A DNA stretch of 64,000 nt from Bacteriovorax sp. BSW11_IV (GCF_000447755.1 NZ_AUNE01000045.1:1-64000), one strand, 5' to 3'; shown: positions 54,223 through 63,181, counted from the stretch's first letter. Made by a program: numbers and translations. The notes: generated by a model not told the origin, from the sequence alone.

Positions 54223-55421
54223 TGAGAATATTATTAGTTTCACAGTGGTGTTATCCAGAACCGGATTTAAAAGTATTGCCTCTTGCTGAGCAAATGAGTG
54301 AACTAGGCCATCAGGTGGAGATCTTAACGGGTTTTCCAAATTACCCAGGTGGCGTAGTTTATGATGGCTATAAAATTAAATTCTATCAAAAAGAAGTTAT
54401 TGGAAATATCACAGTTCATAGAGTTCCTTTATATCCTAGTCACAGTAAAAACAAATTCGAAAGGATAGCGAACTATCTTTCTTTTTTAATGTGTTCTGCG
54501 ATTTGGGGATTGTTTGTAACTAAAAAAGCTGATGTTATCTATGCCTATCATCCTCCAATTACTACAGTATATAGCGCTATTTTTTTAAAAATCTTTAAGC
54601 GCGCAAAACTAGTTATTGATATTCAAGATATGTGGCCTGATACGTTGAAGACAACGGGCATGATTAGTAATGATAAGATCATTAATATCATCGGTAAGGG
54701 TTGTCTTCTGGCCTATAAATTTGTCGATAAGATCGTTGTACTTTCTCACGGATTCAAAAAAGTCTTAGCAGGAAGGGGTGTTCCTGAAGAGAAAATTGAA
54801 GTCATCCATAATTGGTCTCTCGATATTAATGACCAAGTTGATACAAAAGAAGTTCTAAGACAAAAAGTTGGCTTTACGAAATTCACAATTTTATTTGCAG
54901 GAAATATGGGCCCGGCCCAAAGCTTAGAAACAATTATTGATGCTGCAAAAGAACTACAAGATGAAAATATCGAATTTGCATTTGTAGGCTCAGGACTCTC
55001 TAAAGAACAATTAGAAAAGTCGGCCCAAGGGCTAAATAATGTAAAGTTCTACGGTAGAGTCTCAAAAGAAGAAGTTGGAAAGTACTTAGATGCTTCGGAT
55101 GCCCTTCTCGTACACTTGAAAAGAGATGAGCTTTTCGAAGTTACTATTCCATCTAAAATTCAGGCCTATTTAAAATGTGGAAAACCAATCCTTGTTGGTG
55201 TTCTTGGTGATGCTAAGAATATGATTGAAGGAAATGGGGCGGGGATTTCATTTTTACCCGAAGATGCACAATCGCTAAAGAGTGCTGTTAAAAAAATGAT
55301 CTCTTTAAATAGTTCAGAACTTGAAAGTATGGGAGAGAAGGGAAAGAGGTTTTACAATGAAAACCTCTCTCTTGAAGTCGGGTCAAAGAAATTTGATAGC
55401 GTCTTTTCTAGCTTTCAATAA
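54222..55421 (+). CDS. wbuB: Glycosyltransferase family 4, WbuB-type L-FucNAc transferase
   Basis: A 399-residue GT-B enzyme: SQWCYPEPDLKVLPLAEQM and TGFPNYPGGVVYDGYK are strongly WbuB-like, DIQDMWPDTLKTTG marks the central segment, and LFAGNMGPAQSLETIIDAA with FEVTIPSKIQAYL forms the donor site. WbuB transfers FucNAc in E. coli O26-type loci, where it follows fnlABC just as here. Its 3' end overlaps the convergent PglE-like gene by 14 bases. Confidence 0.88.
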   Translation: MRILLVSQWCYPEPDLKVLPLAEQMSELGHQVEILTGFPNYPGGVVYDGYKIKFYQKEVIGNITVHRVPLYPSHSKNKFERIANYLSFLMCSAIWGLFVTKKADVIYAYHPPITTVYSAIFLKIFKRAKLVIDIQDMWPDTLKTTGMISNDKIINIIGKGCLLAYKFVDKIVVLSHGFKKVLAGRGVPEEKIEVIHNWSLDINDQVDTKEVLRQKVGFTKFTILFAGNMGPAQSLETIIDAAKELQDENIEFAFVGSGLSKEQLEKSAQGLNNVKFYGRVSKEEVGKYLDASDALLVHLKRDELFEVTIPSKIQAYLKCGKPILVGVLGDAKNMIEGNGAGISFLPEDAQSLKSAVKKMISLNSSELESMGEKGKRFYNENLSLEVGSKKFDSVFSSFQ

Positions 55422-56553
55422 ATCCTTTTATATTATTGATCACAGTAATCTGTTCTTCTAAAGTCATATCACATGCACTTGGAAGACAGATGCTTGATTC
55501 AAAAAGTTTCGAGCACACATCTTCTTGATCACAAATATAGTCAGCATCTTTGAAAAGTGGTTGAAGGTGCATTGGTTTCCACACCTGTCGTGCTTCAATA
55601 TTTGATTCATTAAGAGCTTTTACAAGGGCCACCGTTTTTTCAAAGCTAACATTTTTAATAGTTAGGCAAGAAAGCCAGTAGTTTGAATCTGTACCAGCAG
55701 ATACATTCAACATTTTATATCTATCAGAACCCTTAAAGGCCTCTTGATAACGTTCGTGAATGGCCTTCTTAAGTTCAATTTTATTTCTTAGTGTCTCTAG
55801 TTGAGCAACGCCGATGGCCGCGCAAATATTACTCATTCTATAGTTGTAACCCATAACTGAGTGCTCGTAATAAGGAGCATTGTCTCTGGCCTGAGTAATT
55901 AGAAATTGAGCTCTTTGTGCTAATTCTTTCGTTTTAGTAACGAGAGCACCACCACCTGAAGTTGTGATGATTTTATTTCCATTGAAAGAAAAGATTCCGT
56001 AATCGCCAAAAGTTCCACAGGCCTTGCCATTAAAGCTAGATCCTAGGGCCTCTGCAGAGTCTTCAATAATCTTAACATCGTATTTCGTACAGATTTCTTG
56101 AATTTTATTGTAATTGGGACTGTTTCCAAAAAGATCGACACAAATTAAAGCTTTTGGCCTTTTTCCAATTTTCTCATATTTAATCAGGGCCTTTTCTAGC
56201 GACTTCTCGCAGATACACCATGTTTCAGGGTCAGCGTCGATAAAAACGGGAACAGCTTTTTTATATAGAATTGGATTTGCACTTCCAATGAAAGTAAAGC
56301 TTGAGCAGAAGATAATATCCCCTGATTGAACTCCAATAAGATCAAGAGCAATATCGATGGCCCCTGTCCCACTGTTAAGGGCAACAACATATCCACCGTC
56401 TTTAATTTCAGTGCGAAGATCTTCTTCAAATTTATTTACGTAAGGTCCGAGAGGAGCAACCCAGTTTGATTCGATTGCTTCAGTTACATATTTGATTTCG
56501 TTACCTGTAACGTGAGGACAAGAGAGGTATAGCTTTCTATCCATTTTAATCAT
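55408..56553 (-). CDS. pglE: UDP-4-amino-4,6-dideoxy-GlcNAc aminotransferase (PglE-like)
   Basis: A DegT-family PLP aminotransferase of 381 residues. The Schiff-base Lys is in FSFNGNKIITTSGGG (about 194), a PglE/LegC-type segment; IIEDSAEALGSSF has the PLP Asp. It aminates the 4-keto product of the PglF-like dehydratase. The frame opens upstream at 56610, but ATG 56553 has GGATC eight bases upstream and overlaps the PglC-like stop. The acetyltransferase PglD, needed for bacillosamine, is not next to it. Confidence 0.87.
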   Translation of the reverse strand: MIKMDRKLYLSCPHVTGNEIKYVTEAIESNWVAPLGPYVNKFEEDLRTEIKDGGYVVALNSGTGAIDIALDLIGVQSGDIIFCSSFTFIGSANPILYKKAVPVFIDADPETWCICEKSLEKALIKYEKIGKRPKALICVDLFGNSPNYNKIQEICTKYDVKIIEDSAEALGSSFNGKACGTFGDYGIFSFNGNKIITTSGGGALVTKTKELAQRAQFLITQARDNAPYYEHSVMGYNYRMSNICAAIGVAQLETLRNKIELKKAIHERYQEAFKGSDRYKMLNVSAGTDSNYWLSCLTIKNVSFEKTVALVKALNESNIEARQVWKPMHLQPLFKDADYICDQEDVCSKLFESSICLPSACDMTLEEQITVINNIKGFIES

Positions 56554-57160
56554 TTTTTGATCCTTTAAACTTTTCCATTGTTTGGCCGTTTGACTGATAC
56601 ACACCATCACTCTTAATAACTTTTAAGAATGTCATAAATAAAATTTTTACATCAAGAGCGAATGAAATATTCTCTGTGTACCAAACGTCGTTTGCAAGTC
56701 TTTTTTCCCAAGTTGTATTATTTCTGCCATTCACTTGGGCCCAACCAGTGATTCCTGGTTTTACATTGTGTCTTTTTCTTTGAGTTTCATCATATAGATC
56801 AAGATATTCTACTAGGAGCGGTCTTGGTCCAATGAGGCTAAGTTCACCCTTAATTACATTTATAAGTTGTGGAAGTTCGTCGAGACTAGTTTTTCTAAGA
56901 AATTGACCAATCTTTGTCGTTCTTTGCTCGTCTGGAAGCAAATTACCTTGCGAGTCTTTTAGGTCGCTCATTGTTTTAAATTTATAGATTTTCAGGATTT
57001 TTTCGTTCTTGCCCGGTCTTGCTTGGGTGAAGAACACTTCACCCGTTTTAAGTTTTAGAAGTAAGCAAACAACCAAAAAGATCGGTAGCAAAACAATGAA
57101 TAAACAAAGGGCAAAAGTTCTATCAATAAGGCCCTTGATGCAATTACTGTACAATTTCAT
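56546..57160 (-). CDS. pglC: Initiating phosphoglycosyl transferase (PglC-like)
   Basis: A small monotopic phosphoglycosyl transferase of 204 residues. One hydrophobic reentrant segment (about 14-36), KIYKFKTM, the catalytic Asp94-Glu95 dyad in TSLDELPQLINV, and LSLIGPRPLL. It transfers a sugar phosphate to undecaprenyl phosphate and so starts repeat-unit assembly. With PglF and PglE homologues on either side, the first sugar is probably an amino-dideoxy-GlcNAc derivative. It is the only initiating transferase in the window. Confidence 0.93.
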   Translation of the reverse strand: MKLYSNCIKGLIDRTFALCLFIVLLPIFLVVCLLLKLKTGEVFFTQARPGKNEKILKIYKFKTMSDLKDSQGNLLPDEQRTTKIGQFLRKTSLDELPQLINVIKGELSLIGPRPLLVEYLDLYDETQRKRHNVKPGITGWAQVNGRNNTTWEKRLANDVWYTENISFALDVKILFMTFLKVIKSDGVYQSNGQTMEKFKGSKND

Positions 57161-59009
57161 TATCGTCGCTTTTATTCAACTCTGGTGAGTAAGTTTTAAT
57201 TAAATCACTAATAAATAATTTAATATCGTTATTATTCAAAAGGTGAACAGTTTTTTCTAATTCTCTAATCCTATCGATAAAATTAGTTTCAGGAATAGTT
57301 GCTGCCGCACTTTTTACTAAAGTATGGGCCGTATCAGTGATGGCCTCTGAAGAGTTAAAAAGTTCTTCATAAAGTTTTTCACCAGGTCTAAGTCCAGTGA
57401 ATTTAATTTCAATATCTTCATAAGGTCTAAGACCTGAGAGTTTAATGAGCTCCTCTGCAAGCCTTGTAATCTTAATTGGCTCTCCCATATCAAGAACAAA
57501 AATATCTCCACCTTTTCCTAGAGTTGCTGCTTGTAACACAAGCTGACATGCCTCAGGAATAGACATGAAATATCTTGTAATATCTTGGTGGGTGATCGTG
57601 ATCGGTCCGCCATTTTTAATTTGTTCTTTAAAAAGAGGAACAACGCTTCCTTTACTTCCTAGAACGTTACCAAAACGAACTGTCGTAAAGTTTGTATCTT
57701 TGTGACTTATTGAATAGTGCTGACAAATCATCTCCGCGGTTCTTTTGCTGGCACCCATGATATTTGTTGGGTTAACGGCCTTGTCTGTAGAAACGAGAAC
57801 GAATTTTTTTATTCGATGTTCTGCACATGCCCTGACTAAAGTCTCAGTACCAAATACATTGTTCTTGATACATTCTCTTGCATCGCCTTCCATTAGTGGA
57901 ACGTGTTTATAGGCGGCCGCATGGAGGACAACTTCTGGATCATGCTTAATAAGAAGCTCTTTAATTCTTTGATGATCACAGATGTTTCCAATAGCGGGTA
58001 CAATCTCGATTGAATTGTCTTGGCATTTTTCGGCAAGTTTGCGATCAATTTCGTAAAGGCCGAACTCTGAAGTATCTAGAAGAACGAGTTTTTGAGGTTT
58101 AAATGAAAGGACTTGATTGCAAAGCTCACTTCCAATTGATCCAGCAGCTCCAGTGATGAGGATAGATTTCCCTTGAATCATTTCACTGATTTTCTTTGTA
58201 TCTAAGCGAACAGGTCTTCTACCAAGTAAATCTTCTGGATCAATATCTTTGATTAAAGAAATATCAACAAACTCAGAAGTTAGCTGACTCATACTTGGCA
58301 GAATTTTCACTTTAAGATCTTCGAGTTGAGGAATTTTAGAAACGATTTTACTTACTTCTTTTGCATTGGCAGAAGGAATAGCAATGATAACCGTTTTAAC
58401 ATTTCTTTGATCCACAAGCGTTGCGATATCATCTGAAGTCCCCATGATTGGACAACCATGAATCAAACGACCTTTTTTACTTCTATCATCGTCTAGAAAA
58501 CCAACTACTTTAAGATTTGTGTCGTGGGAAGATTTAATCGACTTATATAGCTGAGAACCAGCATCTCCAGCTCCCACAATAAGAGTGTTGTCTCCATTAT
58601 TCTTGTATAGACTGTCTTTGTAAAGTCTATAAGAGAAGCGACCAGCACTTAGAAGGATGATATTTAGAAGATAGTAAATAATAAAAGAAGAGCGAGGTAC
58701 GTCATCTAAATTATGCGTAAAAAAGAAAAGTGTTAGAGTTAAAATAAGACCAATACTTGATGATTTAATAATTTGAATTAAATCGTGAGTACTCGCATAT
58801 CTCCATATCCCTTTATACTGACCTGTGATTAAAAATATGACTTGGTGACAAAGAAGAATAATAAGAATCTTTGTCGTCATCGTTTGATTCAGGACTGGAT
58901 TTGAGAAGCTTCCATAACGTAGGGCCGTTGCAAGAGGAAAGGTCGCAACAACAATGGAGCTGTCATAGATAAAAGCAATAGTTCTTTTGTACTTAATATT
59001 TAACATCAA
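57144..59009 (-). CDS. pglF: Membrane UDP-GlcNAc 4,6-dehydratase (PglF/WbpM-like)
   Basis: A 621-residue two-part enzyme: four N-terminal helices (about 10-115), a first Rossmann-like domain (TLIVGAGDAGSQL near 140), and the catalytic SDR domain (SILITGAAGSIGSELCNQ near 285; VLHAAAYKHVPLME; STDKAVNPTNIMGASKR). It makes UDP-2-acetamido-4-keto-2,6-dideoxy-hexose for the PglE-like enzyme. It overlaps the PglC-like gene by 17 bases and the ligase gene by four, so they form one unit. Confidence 0.92.
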   Translation of the reverse strand: MMLNIKYKRTIAFIYDSSIVVATFPLATALRYGSFSNPVLNQTMTTKILIILLCHQVIFLITGQYKGIWRYASTHDLIQIIKSSSIGLILTLTLFFFTHNLDDVPRSSFIIYYLLNIILLSAGRFSYRLYKDSLYKNNGDNTLIVGAGDAGSQLYKSIKSSHDTNLKVVGFLDDDRSKKGRLIHGCPIMGTSDDIATLVDQRNVKTVIIAIPSANAKEVSKIVSKIPQLEDLKVKILPSMSQLTSEFVDISLIKDIDPEDLLGRRPVRLDTKKISEMIQGKSILITGAAGSIGSELCNQVLSFKPQKLVLLDTSEFGLYEIDRKLAEKCQDNSIEIVPAIGNICDHQRIKELLIKHDPEVVLHAAAYKHVPLMEGDARECIKNNVFGTETLVRACAEHRIKKFVLVSTDKAVNPTNIMGASKRTAEMICQHYSISHKDTNFTTVRFGNVLGSKGSVVPLFKEQIKNGGPITITHQDITRYFMSIPEACQLVLQAATLGKGGDIFVLDMGEPIKITRLAEELIKLSGLRPYEDIEIKFTGLRPGEKLYEELFNSSEAITDTAHTLVKSAAATIPETNFIDRIRELEKTVHLLNNNDIKLFISDLIKTYSPELNKSDDNEIVQ

Positions 59010-60193
59010 ACTTCCTCTTTTTGGTTGTGAGCATTGTTAAAAACTGTCGTTGCAGCAAAGACAAATAGGATAAAGAAAACGTTCTCTCCATCAGTGAATG
59101 TACATTGAGTAAGACCACCGATGATAAAACAGCTAATAAATGAGAGCGAAACCTTTTTAGAAAGTTCATTTTTCGATTGAATAGATTCTTTGATCCAAAA
59201 AAAGATCCAAAGCAGAAAGCTGATAAAACCGAAAATTCCTGTTGTCGCAAGGATTTCAAAGAAATTACTATGAGCATGACCTTGGAAATCTTGGCCAGGA
59301 ATATTGTATTTAATTTTTAATGGGATCGCGTTTCTTTCAAAATTTAGAAAACCCATTCCAAAAACAGGTCTTTCTTTGAAGCCATTGTAAGCTGCTTCCC
59401 ATAAATAAAGTCTTTGCATAGATGAACTCGAACGAACAACTTGTTCATCGATAAATTCTTTTTTAGCAGAATAAATACCAAGGCCTGCAACAATTCCAAC
59501 AAGGAGAGCAATTGCTATGAATTTCTTTCCAAGTGTTGAAAGAGAGGCCATAAAGGCTAAAATTGCTCCACGAGTAAAACTTAGAACTAGTCCTACAATA
59601 TTGATGGCAAAGCCAATCAGAACGAGTCGAGTTTGATTCTTATTGAGAATTTTCTTTTTATAATTGTAAATCGCTATTGGAAGTAGAAGTGATCCTAGAA
59701 GAGCCGCTTGATGAGAATAAGTCATAAGCATCCCAAAAAGACCTCTGTTTCTATCTGTTCCTTTGAATTCAAATCTTAATGGGTGAAAGTCGAAAAAATA
59801 TTGTGTCAAACCTGACAACGTCGCCACAAGAGATGAAATAAGAAGAACTTGTAATACTCGCCATAAAAACGTTTTTCTTTTTTCTTCATCAAAATAATGA
59901 AAAAGCAAATGGCGGATAGGGAAGTAACTAAGTGCTCCAATAAGGTAGTACTTTATTTTCTTCAAATTTTTGAAACTGCCTAAAAGGTCTTGATTAAAGA
60001 AAACGGAAAAAGCGATGGCAATAGAAAAGAGTATTAAGAACCATACACTGAGCGGCGTTTTTTTTAATCGACTCTTAAAAGCGAAAAAAAGTGAAGGGAT
60101 TGATATAAAAATGTGAAAGCCAGACATTATCGAAATTGATGTAAAGGCCCCGATTGCCAAGATAAAAATTGCGCCAAGTGTTAATTGATTCAT
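59006..60193 (-). CDS. O-antigen ligase family membrane protein (WaaL/Wzy_C)
   Basis: A 395-residue protein with about eleven helices. LSFTRGAILAFMASL and an RPVFGMGFLNFE segment precede the exported-loop HAHSNFFEI (near 303-312), the WaaL/Wzy_C signature with the functional His. It should join the finished chain to an acceptor or polymerise it. It is upstream of pglF on the same strand with a four-base overlap. A similar but larger protein is at 14790. Confidence 0.85.
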   Translation of the reverse strand: MNQLTLGAIFILAIGAFTSISIMSGFHIFISIPSLFFAFKSRLKKTPLSVWFLILFSIAIAFSVFFNQDLLGSFKNLKKIKYYLIGALSYFPIRHLLFHYFDEEKRKTFLWRVLQVLLISSLVATLSGLTQYFFDFHPLRFEFKGTDRNRGLFGMLMTYSHQAALLGSLLLPIAIYNYKKKILNKNQTRLVLIGFAINIVGLVLSFTRGAILAFMASLSTLGKKFIAIALLVGIVAGLGIYSAKKEFIDEQVVRSSSSMQRLYLWEAAYNGFKERPVFGMGFLNFERNAIPLKIKYNIPGQDFQGHAHSNFFEILATTGIFGFISFLLWIFFWIKESIQSKNELSKKVSLSFISCFIIGGLTQCTFTDGENVFFILFVFAATTVFNNAHNQKEEV

Positions 60194-60245
60194 AATCGTC
60201 CTTTTATGAGTGCAAATAATACTCGTTTTTGTGAGGTTCGTTAAC

Positions 60246-61403
60246 TTATTCTTTCACTTTCAAGCTTTTTGTGGACAGGTAAAAAAACGAAAGAAGGAAA
60301 ATTGGCAGAGGCGCAAAAAGCATAGGGTTAGATAAAGACAAAATTAAGATTGCCGCGGAGCATGTGAATGTTAAAAATGATTCTCTTTTTTCAAATTCGA
60401 CGAGACTGCTTCTAAAAACTAGGTAGATCAAAAAGAAGATAAAAAATGAATTCACTCCGTACTTATGAATGATATTTCCCATAGTCATCTCAAAGGCATA
60501 GGAAAAGTTTGGATCAAAGGCAAGAAGGTTTTTGAGTCCACTACCAAGCCCATTGCCCAGAGGCATTGAGTCAATAACAAGACTATAGAGTTGGTAAAGC
60601 CTAATCTCCTTGTCTTTAACAAAAGAGAGAAGCGCAAGGGGAGTAAGGGCAATAATCACTATTTTTGAAAAGTGTGTTGAAATCAAAGCATGATACTTTT
60701 TGATTGGATAATAAAGAGCGACAAGAAGTATCACGAGAAGAAATATGATTTTGGAATTCAAGTGAAGTAAATTAAAGACGGCAAGACCAATGACAACAAG
60801 CTGTAAAAGAGTGTTTAAAACTTTCTTTTGAGGAGAGTTAACAAGACAGTGAAACCCGTAAAAAAAAGATAAAATTGGAAAAAGTGCCATTTCATTATAA
60901 TAGGTTCTAGAAAAAGCATACGAGAGTCCGAGCTTTTCAATATTAAACACACTTGCTATGGCGAGAAAAAGATTTGCAAAGTGTGAACTCAATAAAAGTG
61001 TGTTCCAGTAAGCACTTTTTGATTTTTCAGTATTGATTAGAAAAAGTGGAACGGCCAAAACAAAAGTACCGAAAAAATTTCGAAGAACTACTTGAAGAGG
61101 TACATCTCCTATAAAAAAACCATAGAAAAGAGTGTTTATATGGATTGCAATTATCGTCAGGATAAGAGGATATTTTTTTAAATTAAAAATATTCTTGATA
61201 TGAAACAAAGGAATAAGGGCAAAAAAACCATAGAAAAAATAATTCTTTTGCTTGAAGATTTCTTTTGGAAGAAGAAAGGGTTCTCCCAGTAAAGGGTAGT
61301 TGTAGCCGAGATATACATTGAAAACCATTTCTAAGGCCAACAGCGCCGAAGGAATAAGAAGGACAAAAAATAGTAAAAATGAGTAACTATTGTTTCTTTT
61401 CAT
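60246..61403 (-). CDS. Wzy-like polymerase candidate
   Basis: A 385-residue protein with about ten to eleven helices. The motif MPLGNGLGSGLKNL near residue 285, then HKYGVNSFFIFF, resembles the G-x-G-x-G and (H/x)-x-x-G-x-x-x segments found in Wzy and ligase proteins at the exported loop. It lacks the HxxSHN pattern. It overlaps the 180-residue gene by 17 bases. A polymerase role is the best guess; another polysaccharide membrane protein cannot be excluded. Confidence 0.6.
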   Translation of the reverse strand: MKRNNSYSFLLFFVLLIPSALLALEMVFNVYLGYNYPLLGEPFLLPKEIFKQKNYFFYGFFALIPLFHIKNIFNLKKYPLILTIIAIHINTLFYGFFIGDVPLQVVLRNFFGTFVLAVPLFLINTEKSKSAYWNTLLLSSHFANLFLAIASVFNIEKLGLSYAFSRTYYNEMALFPILSFFYGFHCLVNSPQKKVLNTLLQLVVIGLAVFNLLHLNSKIIFLLVILLVALYYPIKKYHALISTHFSKIVIIALTPLALLSFVKDKEIRLYQLYSLVIDSMPLGNGLGSGLKNLLAFDPNFSYAFEMTMGNIIHKYGVNSFFIFFLIYLVFRSSLVEFEKRESFLTFTCSAAILILSLSNPMLFAPLPIFLLSFFYLSTKSLKVKE

Positions 61404-61929
61404 AAGTACGCGCGAAAAATGTATAAATCAAAATATTAATAATATAGAAAAATAAGAGGGCCATTACTTTAAAAGGTGAAAATGGTGGCACTTGGTTAGT
61501 TAGAAGCATATTTTGATCTAACTCTTTTTGAATTTGGTCAATTGTCATCTCTACAATTGGTCTTGTGTCATCGGTACAATCTCTAAAGAAAAAGGCTGGT
61601 TCTCCAAGAATGTGTGTCTGTTCTTCTGGAAGAATTGAAAGATAATCTTTCATTTCATGTAACGTCTTTTGAATTTTCACAAACGATATTTCTGATCCAT
61701 GATGATCAGCAATCTCAAGCATGACTTTTAAATTTCTAAAAGTTAGCTTAAATGAAGAAACATTTTTTTTAATTAAAGTTACAGTACAAGAAATTGGGTG
61801 TTCGTAATTTTGAATAAAGTTTTGTTTTGAATAAAACTTATCTCTTTCTTGGAAAAGAAAGATCGAATGGCATATAGCTAGGAGAACTCCAATCACTATT
61901 GGAAAATAGAATTTCATTTTTTTATTCAT
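61387..61929 (-). CDS. Small two-helix membrane protein, possible Wzz-like chain-length regulator
   Basis: A 180-residue protein with helices at about 7-26 and 154-173 and about 125 exported residues between them, rich in Lys, Glu and hydrophobic heptads. A proline cluster (Pro148, 149 and 152) lies just before the second helix, as in polysaccharide co-polymerases, though it is shorter than Wzz (about 325). It overlaps the Wzy-like gene. Function not established. Confidence 0.5.
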   Translation of the reverse strand: MNKKMKFYFPIVIGVLLAICHSIFLFQERDKFYSKQNFIQNYEHPISCTVTLIKKNVSSFKLTFRNLKVMLEIADHHGSEISFVKIQKTLHEMKDYLSILPEEQTHILGEPAFFFRDCTDDTRPIVEMTIDQIQKELDQNMLLTNQVPPFSPFKVMALLFFYIINILIYTFFARTYEKKQ

Positions 61930-61982
61930 TTGTAATGAGATTATATGATGCGAGTAGGTCTGTGAAGGTCTTTTATTTGATC

Positions 61983-62011
61983 AGAAAAAAGAGAGGGTGC
62001 TACTTGCACCC
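61983..62011 (-). terminator. Rho-independent terminator of the protease gene
   Basis: On the minus strand, GGGTGC (62011-62006), a five-base loop and GCACCC (62000-61995) are followed by TCTCTTTTTTCT. The TAG stop of the protease (62002-62000) begins in the loop. Confidence 0.8.
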
Positions 62012-63181
62012 AAACTCCACAGTATAATCTTTCCAAGAATCAATCGAATGTTTTTCCATTGGGACATTATAGGCCCTGCCATCTTTTAAATCGCGGAATG
62101 TATCTTTACGATTAATATATGTTTCCCCGCGATTAATCGAGGCCGCGAAATAAAATACACCATTTTTCGTTGTGGCCACATTAATTGTTTCTTTTGGTTC
62201 AATAGGCAATAGACCTACGGCGAGCCATTCATTATCTGTATTTTTATAGTAGTAGGCCGTGTAGATACGCTTGTTGCATTTATTTTTTATAAAAAGGTCG
62301 ATAACCTTATCATGTTTATGCTCAATTGAAGTCCATTGTTCTTCAAATTTCTCGGGAGAAAATTGATTAGTGATAATGGACTTTATAATTTGATGGCGCT
62401 CTTTTGTGAGGAATGATCCACCATTTGAAAAACGTCCATGAGATGAAATAACGCCCATCACGTAATGAAATCCATGCTCTTTAGAGAACATTAAAATGGG
62501 GCCACCACTTTGACCACTGTAGATATCGCAATCGAGATTAAGCTCTTTGTTATCTACAATATGGGCAACACAATCTCTTTCATAGTATTGAGTACTTTCT
62601 CTCAAATCACCCGGATAACCAATTGTTAGAACTGATCCTAGATCAAATTCTGCTCGTCCCCAATATGAGAGATAACCAAGGATTTCTCCTGCATGTTTTC
62701 CGTCTTTATTGGATTCAAGCTCCATTACGGCCATATCATCGGCATCATTAACAATTTGTCTGTTGTTAGCATAATTTCTAACGAGATAGGACTTTTTAAT
62801 TTTAAAACGACCAAATGGAATATCGTTCAGGCGTTTAACTCCAGGAATGAAGTAGGCATTTTCAATAGCTGGATTATCGGTTGCTGATGAAAAGACACAA
62901 TGGGCCGCTGTTATAATAAAGTTCTTCGCGATTAAGCTCGCTGAACATCTTGTCTTTTTCTCCAGTCCAGAATCATCTGTATAGGTTGACTCTATTAGCC
63001 CAACTTTATTAGACATGATTTTGTCTAGGCTTCCATACTCACTGATAATTCTATTGTCCTGGCCAATGACCATAGCAGAGCTCTTAATTTGAGAGTTTGC
63101 GCTTTCTCCTACTTCTGTTTTACAGGCAGCTGCTAGAAATGTGAGAGAGAGACTAAGAACAAGTGTGTTTGTGTATTTCAT
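62000..63181 (-). CDS. Trypsin-like serine protease lipoprotein
   Basis: A 393-residue secreted S1-type protease. Signal peptide with lipobox LAAAC (Cys20), then a propeptide-like stretch. The catalytic triad is His94 in TAAHC, Asp149 in DDMAVME and Ser225 in SGQSGGP. About 110 residues follow the protease domain and may form a binding module. Secreted trypsin-like proteases are common in predatory Bdellovibrio-type bacteria. An AAGGG site precedes the ATG; a stretch of about 115 bp separates it from the sulfatase gene. Confidence 0.88.
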   Translation of the reverse strand: MKYTNTLVLSLSLTFLAAACKTEVGESANSQIKSSAMVIGQDNRIISEYGSLDKIMSNKVGLIESTYTDDSGLEKKTRCSASLIAKNFIITAAHCVFSSATDNPAIENAYFIPGVKRLNDIPFGRFKIKKSYLVRNYANNRQIVNDADDMAVMELESNKDGKHAGEILGYLSYWGRAEFDLGSVLTIGYPGDLRESTQYYERDCVAHIVDNKELNLDCDIYSGQSGGPILMFSKEHGFHYVMGVISSHGRFSNGGSFLTKERHQIIKSIITNQFSPEKFEEQWTSIEHKHDKVIDLFIKNKCNKRIYTAYYYKNTDNEWLAVGLLPIEPKETINVATTKNGVFYFAASINRGETYINRKDTFRDLKDGRAYNVPMEKHSIDSWKDYTVEFGCK

